Positions 24,601 to 33,200 of a stretch of 34,085 nt of DNA are shown here, one piece after another. The stretch's first letter is position 1, and the number at the start of each line of letters is the position of its first letter. Origin of the DNA: TH-plancto1 sp031431195 (lineage in GTDB: Bacteria > Planctomycetota > Planctomycetia > Planctomycetales > Planctomycetaceae). The translations under genes and the position numbers were made by a program. The notes under the pieces are model-generated. The model did not search any database, was not told where the DNA came from, and worked only from the letters and a program-made list of their open reading frames with translations. Where the stretch lies: NCBI GenBank assembly GCA_031431195.1, contig JANPCU010000098.1:1-34085 (forward strand), given 5' to 3'.

Positions 24601-26473
24601 AGCGTTCCCCCCGTCGTCGAAACGCCTCAGTTCCCCCTTCCAGCAGTGTCACGATCTCGGTTTTACATTGGTCGACGTTCCCTTCCCGGGTCACTCGCCC
24701 CTTGGCTCCGTCCGACTCCAGCACCACGACATGATCAGCCTCTCCCAGCACCGGGATATTCGGGTTGTGAGTCACGAGAATCAGCTGCCGCTTGGCCTTC
24801 ACGTGCCGGAGGCTCTCGACCACGGTCTGGAAGATGAACCGATTGTCGAGGTTGTCTTCGGGCTGGTCGACGATCAGTGTGCTGTCGCTTTCCATCAGCA
24901 GGATCGGCAGGATCGTCGTGCATTTCTGGCCGGTGGAGAGCGACGATGTGTCCTTGTACTCCTGGCCATCCTTGAGTTCAATCAGCGGCTGGTCGTCGAG
25001 TTCGACCGTCTCCAGCGTGAACAGGAACTCGGGGTCGAGCAGCGTACTCGCGGTCTTGGTGGCCTGTTCGCTGTTGAGTTCCGCCCGGTCGATCAACTGA
25101 GCAGCATCGCGGTTACGAATGGTCGCCGTCAGAGCGGCGGGTGGGATCGCAGCTGCGATTTTCTGCGCCACAATGCCTTGCCGCAGCCCGATCCCCTTGA
25201 GCCTGGCCTCCAGCATCTGGCGATAGGCGTCCGCATTGCCGTACTGCATGATCGTGACACGGATCGTCGGGGCCAGTTCCGCATTGATCCGTTCCGCGAC
25301 CGCCTTGCGGATGGCGAACCGCTGGTCCCGCAGATCGGACAGCTGTTCCAGCAGATCCCGTCGCCGGGCATACAGCTCCGTGATCCGCTGGTTCGTCTCG
25401 GACTGCTGATGATGCCGGGCGAGCAGCTGGTTCCGGCGGCGTTCGAGTTCCGTGCGTTCGGCGGCCTGCTGCTGAGCCTGTTTGTGTTTCTCGATCGTCG
25501 ATCGGAAGGCCAGTTCCTGTTCCCGGTGCTTCTGAGCGATGACATCCACTTTCCCGGTGATCGTCTGGCCGACTATATCAATGCGTCGTGCCGCCTGATC
25601 GAGCAGAGCATTCACGTCCTTGGAACAGGCTTTGACCTGCTGAAACGCTTCCTGCAGGATCGCCCCATTCGGCCCCTTGAGCGTCTCGGCGTCAAAGAGG
25701 TTAACAGTCCGGGAATCGATTCCGCCGATCTGAGAGCGGACTGCTTCCTGAAACTGCCCCAGCTGTTCCCGCAGTCGCTGCAATGAGCGAGTCTCCCGAT
25801 CGCGTACGCTCTTCAGGCGATGCGCCTCGTTGATCTCGGCATTTGCCCCGTCGGGCGAGTCGCCGTAGACCTTCAGTTTCGTCTCGATGCCTGGCAGTGC
25901 AGCCATCTCGTCCTGAATCGCAGCCACATCCCGTTCCAGCGGAATGATCTGGTGAGCATTCGCCTTGAGCGTCGAGACCAGATGCTGCTCGCGGGAGAAG
26001 ATCTCGGCAATCTGCGAGCCCGCGAAGCTGTCGATCAGATCGAGCTGATACAGCGGACGATCGGCGATCGACTCCACGGCGTTTTGGCTGAAGATTTCCG
26101 CCCGGAACAGCCCCGACTTCAGATTGATCGCAGCGGGAGCCCCGGACTCATCCAGCACAATCGGCTCATCACCGAACGATCGGGTGACCCGATACGCGGT
26201 ACCATCCGTGGCCCGAATCCCCAGCTCAATCCGCCCGCCGTTCAGGTTCCGTTTAACGAGGTTCTCGATCCGCTTCCGCTCGTCCGTCGCATGCTCCCGG
26301 CTCGGCAGCGCGTCGAGAGCGTATCCGACAAACTCGACAGCCGTCGTCTTGCCAGTCCCTCTCGCTCCAATCACACAGTTCAACCCACCGCGAAATGTGA
26401 TCCGCAGACCATCGAGAAAACCGCCAATGACAGCGAGGTACTCGATGCGTTGGGGTATGTGCTTCCCAATCAC
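24590..26473 (-). CDS. SMC/TrlF-like ATPase with central coiled coil
   Basis: The 627-residue protein starts at a GTG (26473) with GGAG six bases upstream. Motifs of the ABC/SMC ATPase class are complete: Walker A GARGTGKTT (36-44), signature LSTGQK (512-517), Walker B STLIVDQPEDNLDN (531-544) and switch histidine in LVTHNPN (about 567). The Asp-Gln-Pro-Glu-Asp-Asn-Leu-Asp-Asn form is what I recall from TrlF-like and Spaf_1101-like ATPases rather than RecF or RecN. The middle (about 190-400) is long coiled coil rich in Arg/Gln/Glu. No nuclease, TOPRIM, HNH or PHP domain is visible, so it lacks an obvious effector. It is the first gene of the operon, ahead of the kinase and regulator. A likely role is DNA-end or protein-DNA recognition that triggers the kinase. 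A fragment of a paralogue lies at 30071-30228. Confidence 0.85.
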   Translation of the reverse strand: MIGKHIPQRIEYLAVIGGFLDGLRITFRGGLNCVIGARGTGKTTAVEFVGYALDALPSREHATDERKRIENLVKRNLNGGRIELGIRATDGTAYRVTRSFGDEPIVLDESGAPAAINLKSGLFRAEIFSQNAVESIADRPLYQLDLIDSFAGSQIAEIFSREQHLVSTLKANAHQIIPLERDVAAIQDEMAALPGIETKLKVYGDSPDGANAEINEAHRLKSVRDRETRSLQRLREQLGQFQEAVRSQIGGIDSRTVNLFDAETLKGPNGAILQEAFQQVKACSKDVNALLDQAARRIDIVGQTITGKVDVIAQKHREQELAFRSTIEKHKQAQQQAAERTELERRRNQLLARHHQQSETNQRITELYARRRDLLEQLSDLRDQRFAIRKAVAERINAELAPTIRVTIMQYGNADAYRQMLEARLKGIGLRQGIVAQKIAAAIPPAALTATIRNRDAAQLIDRAELNSEQATKTASTLLDPEFLFTLETVELDDQPLIELKDGQEYKDTSSLSTGQKCTTILPILLMESDSTLIVDQPEDNLDNRFIFQTVVESLRHVKAKRQLILVTHNPNIPVLGEADHVVVLESDGAKGRVTREGNVDQCKTEIVTLLEGGTEAFRRRGERYGQ

Positions 26474-26787
26474 GTCAGACTCCAGAACTCTCTGAAGCAG
26501 ACTCAGCGCAGCTCAACAACGACGGCGAACTGGAGAATCGGTCAAACGACCGTGTCAGAACCCGCGAGAAGTGCCTGCCAAGTGGCTTCAATGTCCGGCA
26601 TGACAGAGCCGACAGGCTGGGTTCCACCGCACAAGTGCGGCTTGGGTGACGTGTTCAAATGTATCATGTCCGGGAGCGGTGTCAAGAATCTTTTTGAAGT
26701 TGGAGTGGCCCCCGTCTTGAGGGCCAACGGGGAGGCGATTCATTGGTAGGGCATCATACCTCCACTGGAATCGGAGTGACGAATTCA
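26474..26787. promoter_or_regulatory. Likely promoter region of the ATPase-kinase-regulator operon
   Basis: These 314 bp separate the ATPase start from the truncated methyltransferase fragment on the same strand. Short open frames (61-67 codons) are present on the - strand but show no family resemblance, and no clear ribosome binding site supports them. I see no convincing -35/-10 pair. The region may hold more decayed sequence left from the gene that supplied the methyltransferase tail. Confidence 0.35.
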
Positions 26788-27138
26788 TCACGCATTCGAT
26801 TGGCGACAGCCGTACACCTCGAACAAGGCGGTATCCAGATCGTCGTGAAACTGCTTGAGGACCGACACTTGCCCATCAGCGTGAATCTTCCACTCCTTGG
26901 CCGTCAGCATTTGTGCTTGAGAATCGGAAGCGTCAGCGCCCGGAGCCTCACGAGTCGCCACGTCCGCAGAACTCCGGGCGCTGACTCTTCCGGCTCTTGG
27001 TGTCGATTCGATCTCCCGCAGTCTCTCCATGACATTATACATCCCAGTCATCGTCAGATCGGGATGCAACTGCTGTTGCCGCTGGCGATGGGCATCGAGT
27101 TGTTCCCCGAGTTCGCGGATGCGCAGCTTCTGCGATAC
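26788..27138 (-). pseudogene. C-terminal fragment of an MmeI-like DNA methyltransferase
   Basis: Read on the - strand in the endonuclease frame, translation continues straight past the endonuclease TGA as VSQKLRIRELGEQLDAHRQR, then HPDLTMTGMYNVMERLRE. After a 35-residue Ser/Ala/Arg-rich insert come LTAKEWKIHADGQVSVLKQF and HDDLDTALFEVYG. This series (LGE-LDAHR, HPDLTLTGMYNVLEKLR, IH-QG-VSVL-Q-HDDLDAAV-AYGW) is the C-terminal signature I know from MmeI-like class I SAM-dependent DNA methyltransferases. Homology ends at Tyr-Gly and is followed by a stop at 26788. The catalytic and target-recognition parts, several hundred residues, are missing, and only rare start codons are available. It is a remnant that marks where the restriction gene joined older sequence. 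Confidence 0.75.
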
Positions 27139-28644
27139 TCACCTTGAGATTGTGTATCCCATTTCAGACAACCAACGCAAATCCTCCAATGGTCTCGTCG
27201 GGGAATCCCAATCGAGACGAATGCACGGTGCGATTTCGATGACCTTGGCAATGAGTTCGTCCATCTTCATTCCGTTGAATCTGCCGTTCCCCGGAGCGAA
27301 GACATAGCCAGCTAGTGGCCCATCGGGATGAACACCATGACAACAGATGGTATCCAGGATGAGCATTCGTCGTGCCAGCACCCGACGATCATCACGGATT
27401 GCGAGGGATGACACATTTCCTGTGATCACGTCCCTTGAAAGGGCAGACCGAATGCAGCGGTCAATTTCCCCCTTGGTGTAGCCTTCACGGATGAGGTGCT
27501 TTTGGACTGCCCCGACTTCTCCTCCAGCAATCAGAATTCCATGTTCCACGTCCAGTGGCGTCAGGAAACCAATTTGCTGAAGTTCACGACGCAAACGGAT
27601 GGGAGCGGTCCGAATCTGGAAGAAGGACGCCGTGTTGGTCATCGACAACAGACTCTTCAGATCACCATTCAGAGACGAGAAATACCCGGCCCCATCGAGA
27701 TACTCGACAAAGCGAGCATTGTTGTGAATCGGGGTCACGAACACTCGTGACGTGCTGGTTTGGTCCACATTCTTATGCGAGACACTCCCCGAATCCCCGG
27801 CGTAAAACTGGCACTGGATGAACACTTGCTTAGTCCAGCCGGGCGTGCTGTAGGGTAAAACGAAATCGTAGGCTCGTGTTTTCGTGCGAGTCTCTCCCTT
27901 CGTGGGCGGTGAAATCACAACGTCCGAAGTGTTGAAATCAACACCACGCTCAAGGCCCCATTCCGTCAATCGATCTCGCAGGATATCTTCGGGGCCATGC
28001 CCTCCGGAGGCTGACACAGATCCTCGAACCTGGAACACCACCAAGGGCGTCAGCAAGTCCTTCTCACGTCCCAGCTCTCTCATCAGCACGAAGCTCTTGC
28101 CGATGCTCCAGAGTTGGGCCACATATCGCTCGTCACTGAGAACATACCTGCAAAACTCGTTCAGAAGTTTTTCTTGATGAGCTTTGTTGTGTTGAAGGTC
28201 AGAGACAACCTTCATGTACTTCTCAGCCTTCAGTTCTCGCGGAATTGGCTTGAAGGACAACACACCTCGCTGGACGAACGGGAACTCGGTCCATCCCGCC
28301 GAATCTCTGAGATGCAGCGGGAGTTGGCACTTGCCATTGTTGTCAGACTTGCCAGTCACGAGGAATAGAACTGCCGCAAACGATTCCAGGAACTCCACCG
28401 TCTCAGCCACACTTTTTCCAGCAACGGTGGACGCGACAGTTCTGGCAATGGCAGCGGGCGCGCAGTGGTCTATGTCGCGGTAGTCTGAAGTCGCTTTGGC
28501 GATGACTTCGAAGACCTTTGTGACCCGATCCAACTCTTGCTGGAATCGCTCAGTGTCCCTGATTTCGCCCGTGGAAGGGGTGATCCAGATGTCAAACTCG
28601 GCCAGTGCATCAGCGAGTGACAAGCGTGGGTATGGTAGCTTCAT
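27139..28644 (-). CDS. Type II restriction endonuclease (partner of the C5 methyltransferase)
   Basis: I choose the ATG at 28644 (MKLPYPRLSLADALAEFDIW), giving 501 residues and a 35-bp overlap with the methyltransferase end; an upstream start at 28689 is possible. The N-terminal 230 residues are helical. The likely catalytic core is around 258-292: RAYDFVLPY with Asp 260, then VFIQCQFYAGDSGSVSHKN with Gln 277, Gln 279 and Lys 291. This looks like a variant PD-(D/E)xK nuclease with Gln in the usual acidic position. A C-terminal region with winged-helix-like stretches follows (VQKHLIREGYTKGEIDRCIR). I know this layout from endonucleases paired with C5 methyltransferases but cannot name the recognition sequence. 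It should cut unmethylated invading DNA. The stop is joined directly to the methyltransferase fragment. Confidence 0.75.
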   Translation of the reverse strand: MKLPYPRLSLADALAEFDIWITPSTGEIRDTERFQQELDRVTKVFEVIAKATSDYRDIDHCAPAAIARTVASTVAGKSVAETVEFLESFAAVLFLVTGKSDNNGKCQLPLHLRDSAGWTEFPFVQRGVLSFKPIPRELKAEKYMKVVSDLQHNKAHQEKLLNEFCRYVLSDERYVAQLWSIGKSFVLMRELGREKDLLTPLVVFQVRGSVSASGGHGPEDILRDRLTEWGLERGVDFNTSDVVISPPTKGETRTKTRAYDFVLPYSTPGWTKQVFIQCQFYAGDSGSVSHKNVDQTSTSRVFVTPIHNNARFVEYLDGAGYFSSLNGDLKSLLSMTNTASFFQIRTAPIRLRRELQQIGFLTPLDVEHGILIAGGEVGAVQKHLIREGYTKGEIDRCIRSALSRDVITGNVSSLAIRDDRRVLARRMLILDTICCHGVHPDGPLAGYVFAPGNGRFNGMKMDELIAKVIEIAPCIRLDWDSPTRPLEDLRWLSEMGYTISR

Positions 28645-29968
28645 GGCGGTCTTCTCGGCGTCTCTTCTGTGTGATGACGTTGTAAACACTCTCTGCGATC
28701 AACCCGGAGAGTGCTGGCGGCACTGCATTTCCAATCAGCCGATATCCAGACACGAGATCGACAGACTCGCTCCCGATCTGGAACGAGTCGGGAAATGACT
28801 GAAGCCTGGCACACTCACGAAGAGAGAACGGGCGGTCCTCCAGTGGGTGCAGAAAGTATCGTGGATTGTGGAAGTTCGTCAAAACGGTGGGAGACGCTTC
28901 ATCCCACCGTGGCCGTTTGAACAGCCCCGAGCAAAACATTGCCCCTTTCAAGTCGTACCGATCTCCGATCTGCTTCAAGTAGCCCTTCCCTAGAAGTGAC
29001 GAGATGTCGCTAGATACGTTCTCAATTGAAGCCAACTGTTCAATACATTCTCGACTCAACGGATTACCATTGGGAATCGAACCATAGATCTTGTGACGAC
29101 GGTTCTTGGCGATCGTCTCCAGAATCGCAACCTCTCGGGGCGAAACTTTACCGAAGACTTTGGGAATCATCCATGTGTAAACGGACGTGTCCGAGTGACG
29201 CACATTGCAGAGCTTCTGGCCATGACCGATGGCTTGAAAGACCGCTTCGTATTTTGTCGGCCAAGCGTTGGTGACTGCGTGATCCGGTATCCTGGCACCA
29301 AGGCTTCGGAGATCCCCGATCGCGTCCGCAATTGAGACAGAGGGACTTGTCTTCCGATGCGGCCTTTCCCAAAGCGTGGGGTGGCTCGAAACCTTGAATT
29401 CACCATTTCTTGCAGCCACTCGATGCGTGGGTTGTGGCCACTCGAATGTTCTGTTCAGCGAATTGCGAACACCGACAAAAAAGATTCGACGGCGGTGTTG
29501 TGGAACACCGAACTCAGCGGCTTGGAGAATCTTGAAATCGACAGCGTATCCCAAATCGCCAAACTCGCTGACGATCCGATTCAAGAAAACTCCGCCGAAG
29601 TTTTGCGACATGCCATCCACGTTTTCAGCGACAAAGACGGCTGGCTCTAGCTGAGCAACCGCATTTCTCATCTCCGTGTACAGAAGGTTTCGCGGGTCAG
29701 ATTCCACCTTCGGTCCAGCTTTAGAAAAACCCTGGCACGGGAATCCGCCAAGCACAACATCGATTTTGCCGATGGATTTGAGATCATCTCGGAATTCTTG
29801 CGATTCGACAGAACGAACGACGGCGTGCGGGCCCACGTTTCTTCGGAAGCAGTCAACCGCAGCAGGGTCAGTGTCGCAAGCGTATGCCAACTCAAAGCCG
29901 CGCGACTTGAAGCCCAAATCGAGACCACCGCACCCAGAGAACAGGCTGAAGACTGAAAGTCGCCGCAT
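28610..29968 (-). CDS. DNA (cytosine-5) methyltransferase of a type II R-M system
   Basis: I take the start at the ATG at 29968 (MRRLSVFSLFSGCGGLDLGF), since the family usually begins just before motif I; a GTG at 29980 adds four residues. The 452-residue protein has the C5 motif series: I FSGCGGLDLGF (9-20), IV GGFPCQGFS with catalytic Cys 78, VI ENVDGM (115-120), VIII QHRRRIFFVG (157-166), and X GYRLIGNAVPPALSGLIA near the end. The target recognition region lies about 230-370. It methylates the recognition site to protect host DNA from the endonuclease encoded immediately downstream, whose start overlaps its 3' end. It diverges from the Argonaute gene, with 320 bp between starts. Ribosome binding sites for both candidate starts are weak. 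Confidence 0.92.
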   Translation of the reverse strand: MRRLSVFSLFSGCGGLDLGFKSRGFELAYACDTDPAAVDCFRRNVGPHAVVRSVESQEFRDDLKSIGKIDVVLGGFPCQGFSKAGPKVESDPRNLLYTEMRNAVAQLEPAVFVAENVDGMSQNFGGVFLNRIVSEFGDLGYAVDFKILQAAEFGVPQHRRRIFFVGVRNSLNRTFEWPQPTHRVAARNGEFKVSSHPTLWERPHRKTSPSVSIADAIGDLRSLGARIPDHAVTNAWPTKYEAVFQAIGHGQKLCNVRHSDTSVYTWMIPKVFGKVSPREVAILETIAKNRRHKIYGSIPNGNPLSRECIEQLASIENVSSDISSLLGKGYLKQIGDRYDLKGAMFCSGLFKRPRWDEASPTVLTNFHNPRYFLHPLEDRPFSLRECARLQSFPDSFQIGSESVDLVSGYRLIGNAVPPALSGLIAESVYNVITQKRRREDRHEATIPTLVTR

Positions 29969-30070
29969 TGTGGAGTCCACTGGCCCATCGTGGCAGTTCG
30001 AATCGGTACGTCAGTACAGTACCGAACTTGCCGGGGCGGTCAAGTCTTCGAACAAGCCCCCGATGAACTC

Positions 30071-30228
30071 GGCGATGAGCCGATTGTGCTGAATGAGTCC
30101 GGGGCTCCCGCTGCGGTCAACCTGAAGTCGGGGCTGTTCCGGGCCGAAATATTCAGCCAGAACGCCGTGGAATCGATTGCGGATCGTCCGCTGTTTCAGC
30201 TCGATCTGATCGACAGCATCGCAGGCTC
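30071..30228 (+). pseudogene. 158-bp fragment of a paralogue of the island ATPase
   Basis: On the + strand this stretch encodes GDEPIVLNESGAPAAVNLKS, then GLFRAEIFSQNAVESIADRP and LDLIDSIAG. It aligns without gaps to the ATPase gene (complement of 26016-26173). By manual alignment about 13 of 158 bases differ (roughly 92% identity), most at third codon positions. Similarity stops sharply at both ends. Such a pattern means it diverged under protein selection before being cut down, so it came from a related but separate ATPase gene, not a fresh copy of the one here. It is in inverted orientation relative to the ATPase gene and sits in the promoter region of the Argonaute gene. A longer open frame (29990-30307) includes it but is not a gene. 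Confidence 0.85.
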
Positions 30229-30288
30229 AGCGAGTCTCGCCATTGCATTGGATTACTCGATTGCGGTGAGTTACGGTATCATACGTCG

Positions 30289-33200
30289 ATGGACACGCCC
30301 CTCTTAACCATCGACGGATTTGCGCGCTCAATCGGCGTCAACAAGGATTCTCCGCACGCACTTGTTTTAGGTGCGGGTGCTTCTCTCACATCGGGCGTTC
30401 CCACTGCTTCCTCGTGCGTCAACGAATGGAAGCGCAGCATCTTCGTGACCAACAATCCGGCATTACGAGATCATGTCGCCGAAATCACACTCCCCTCTGT
30501 GCGAAAGCGGATTGACGGCTGGCTGAAAGCCAACGGCTATTGGCCCGCTGACGGAGGCGACGATTACGGATATTTCATCGAGAAATGCCATCCCATTGCT
30601 GACGACCGGCGGCGTTTCTTTGAGCCGTGGATTCGCGAAGCTCGACCGCACATCGGTTACCAGCTTCTTTGCCTTCTCGCCGAGTCACAAGTCATCAAGA
30701 GCGTGTGGACGACGAACTTTGACGGCTTGGTTGCCAAGGCTGCGGCAACGACGAGTGTTGTCGCTGTAGAGATTGGAATCGACAGCCAGCACCGTAGTTT
30801 TCGACAACCATCGCGATCAGAACTTCTTTGCGTGTCGCTGCATGGCGACTACCGCTACGACAACCTCGCCAACACTCCCGACGAACTTCGCAAGCAAGAA
30901 GAACAACTCAAGCGTTCGCTTGTCGAGACGTTGAAAACACATTCTCTTATCGTCTCAGGATACAGCGGGCGGGACGCATCATTGATGCGCGCTCTTGAGG
31001 ATGCGGTCGGGTCAACTGCGGGACCGACCAAGGTGTACTGGTGCGGCTATGACGACTCACCTTCCCCAGCAGTGGCCGCATTGATCGAGAAGGCTAGATG
31101 TGTCGGACGAGACGCGTTCTATGTTCCTGGTGCCAGCTTTGACGACCTGATGACACGTCTGGCGATGACGTGTGTGGCAGGCGATCTCGGAAAGCGTGCT
31201 ACGGCAATAATCGGCTCTGCCGACTCAGACGATCTCCCCAAACGGGAGCCATTCGCAAGTATCCAATCAGCTCCGACTGGACTTCTCAAAAGCAACGCAT
31301 TGCCCATTCGTTGTCCATCGGAAGTATTCGCGTTTGACCTTGTCGAATGGCCGAGCGAGAAAGTCTGGCAATGGCTGTCCGATATGGCAGCTCCCCACAA
31401 GGTCGTCGCCGTTCCTTTCAAGCAAGTGCTCGCACTCGGAACGCTCGATGGAATTCGCACGGCATTCGACGGCAATGTCAAAGGTAAAATACAGCGTGTT
31501 CCGCTGAGCGAGCGCGACCTTCAGTTTGAAGACGGGGCAGTAACTTCTCTTCTGCTTCAATCGCTCGTTCTGGCGATTGCTGCGAAACGAGGACTGGAAA
31601 CCGACGGGCGGAGGCGACTTTGGGAGTCGCAACCAGTCAAGACCGAGAGAGAGAACGCCGTAGTGTTCAAGGTCCATCGAGCAATCGTTGTAGCTCTTCG
31701 CACAATTGGTGGACGGGTCTATTTGACAATCGATCCGACGTTTCACGTTCCGCTGACTTCGGATGACGACAAAGCGGATGCTGACAACATCCGCAAACGG
31801 CTACTCGGTTATCAGCACAATAAAGACTTTAATGCCGACTTGGACTTTTGGAGAAAGTTCCTATGTCCAACCGGAGCGGATGAAGTCTACGACTTTCCAC
31901 CGTCATCGGCTGCGTTCGAGTTTACATTGAGCGCAAAGCCAGCGTACGCGGCAATTACGATGCCGCATCGACAATCGATCCAGCTTGCACCGAATGTGCA
32001 ACCGCTTGTCCATCACAGGGGAATGGTTTGCGAAGAGCCGCGACTGCTATTTGCAACTGCGCCGAATGGACGAGCCTACGCCGACGTTATGCCGCTCCGC
32101 GGATTGGCGACGAAAGGTCCGTTCGATCAAGCCTTGTCGTCACAGCCCTACAGCGACCGTATTCGTATTTCGGTCGTCTGTCCCAAAGCGGAATCGGGAA
32201 TTCTCGAAGCATTCCTGTCAGGCATCGACAATCGGTGGAGTCCGCAACGCCAGGATAAAGAAGAGTATCTGGTCCCATACCCAGGCTTTGAGCAAGCTTT
32301 TCGGGTGCCGTTGCAGATACCGAAGCGAACCGACGTGAATTGGTTCACTCTGCCTGAGATCGATCCCTCACGCGATCAGGAGTCGGGTGCCCGTGAACTT
32401 GCGAGAAACATCAACGATGCAATTCGAGCGGCTGCGACAACGGATCGTTCAGTTGTATTGATTCTGACTCCCGCACGCTGGGATCGCTGGCGAGGGTTTG
32501 AATCTGAACATGAAGCCTTCGATGTGCATGACTTCGTCAAGGCGTATGCCGTTCAGCGTGGAATCTCGACACAATTTCTGAAACAGGAAAAGCTGGACAT
32601 TTATGACAAGTGCCGATTCTGGTGGTGGTTCTCACTGGCGCTGTACGCCAAAGCAATGCGTACGCCGTGGGTGTTGGAGGGGTTAGACGCAAACTCTGCT
32701 TATGTTGGGCTCGGCTACGCCATCGACACCAAGGCAGCCCGTGGGCAACAGATCGTGTTGGGGTGCAGTCATCTTTACAACTCACACGGCCAAGGCTTGC
32801 AGTTCCGTCTCAGCCGTATTGAGAATCCAACGATACGCGGAGGGAATCCGTATCTGTCGTTCGATGATGCACGCCGAATGGGAGAAACGATCCGGTCTCT
32901 GTTTTGGGACTCTCAGCAGAGACTTCCTGAGCGGGTGGTCGTGCATAAGCTCTTTCCGTTTCGCTTTGATGAACTCAAGGGACTGCGTGCCGGGCTTGAG
33001 GGCGTGAGGGAACTGGAACTACTCGAAATCAACCACGAGTCTCGTCTGAGATACCTCAGCTCGAAAGTCGTTCAAGGTGGATTCGCGGAAGACAATTACC
33101 CAGTCCGCCGTGGCACTGCCTTGAGGCTCACCGACCGAGAAGCACTGTTGTGGGTGCATGGTTCCACTGACGCTGTGAAGCCGAACTGGACTTACTTTCA

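Noticed and set aside
24356..25786. Long open frame (476 codons) on the + strand
   Set aside because: It is antisense to the ATPase, whose frame carries complete Walker A, signature and Walker B motifs. The + frame has no motif and an unlikely composition.
26542..26791. Two small overlapping - strand frames of about 61 and 67 codons
   Set aside because: No recognisable family, no clear ribosome site, and position in remnant-containing intergenic DNA.
29990..30307. 105-codon + strand frame containing an ATPase-like stretch
   Set aside because: Only 30071-30228 matches the ATPase. The rest is unrelated and it overlaps the Argonaute start, so it is a fragment, not a gene.
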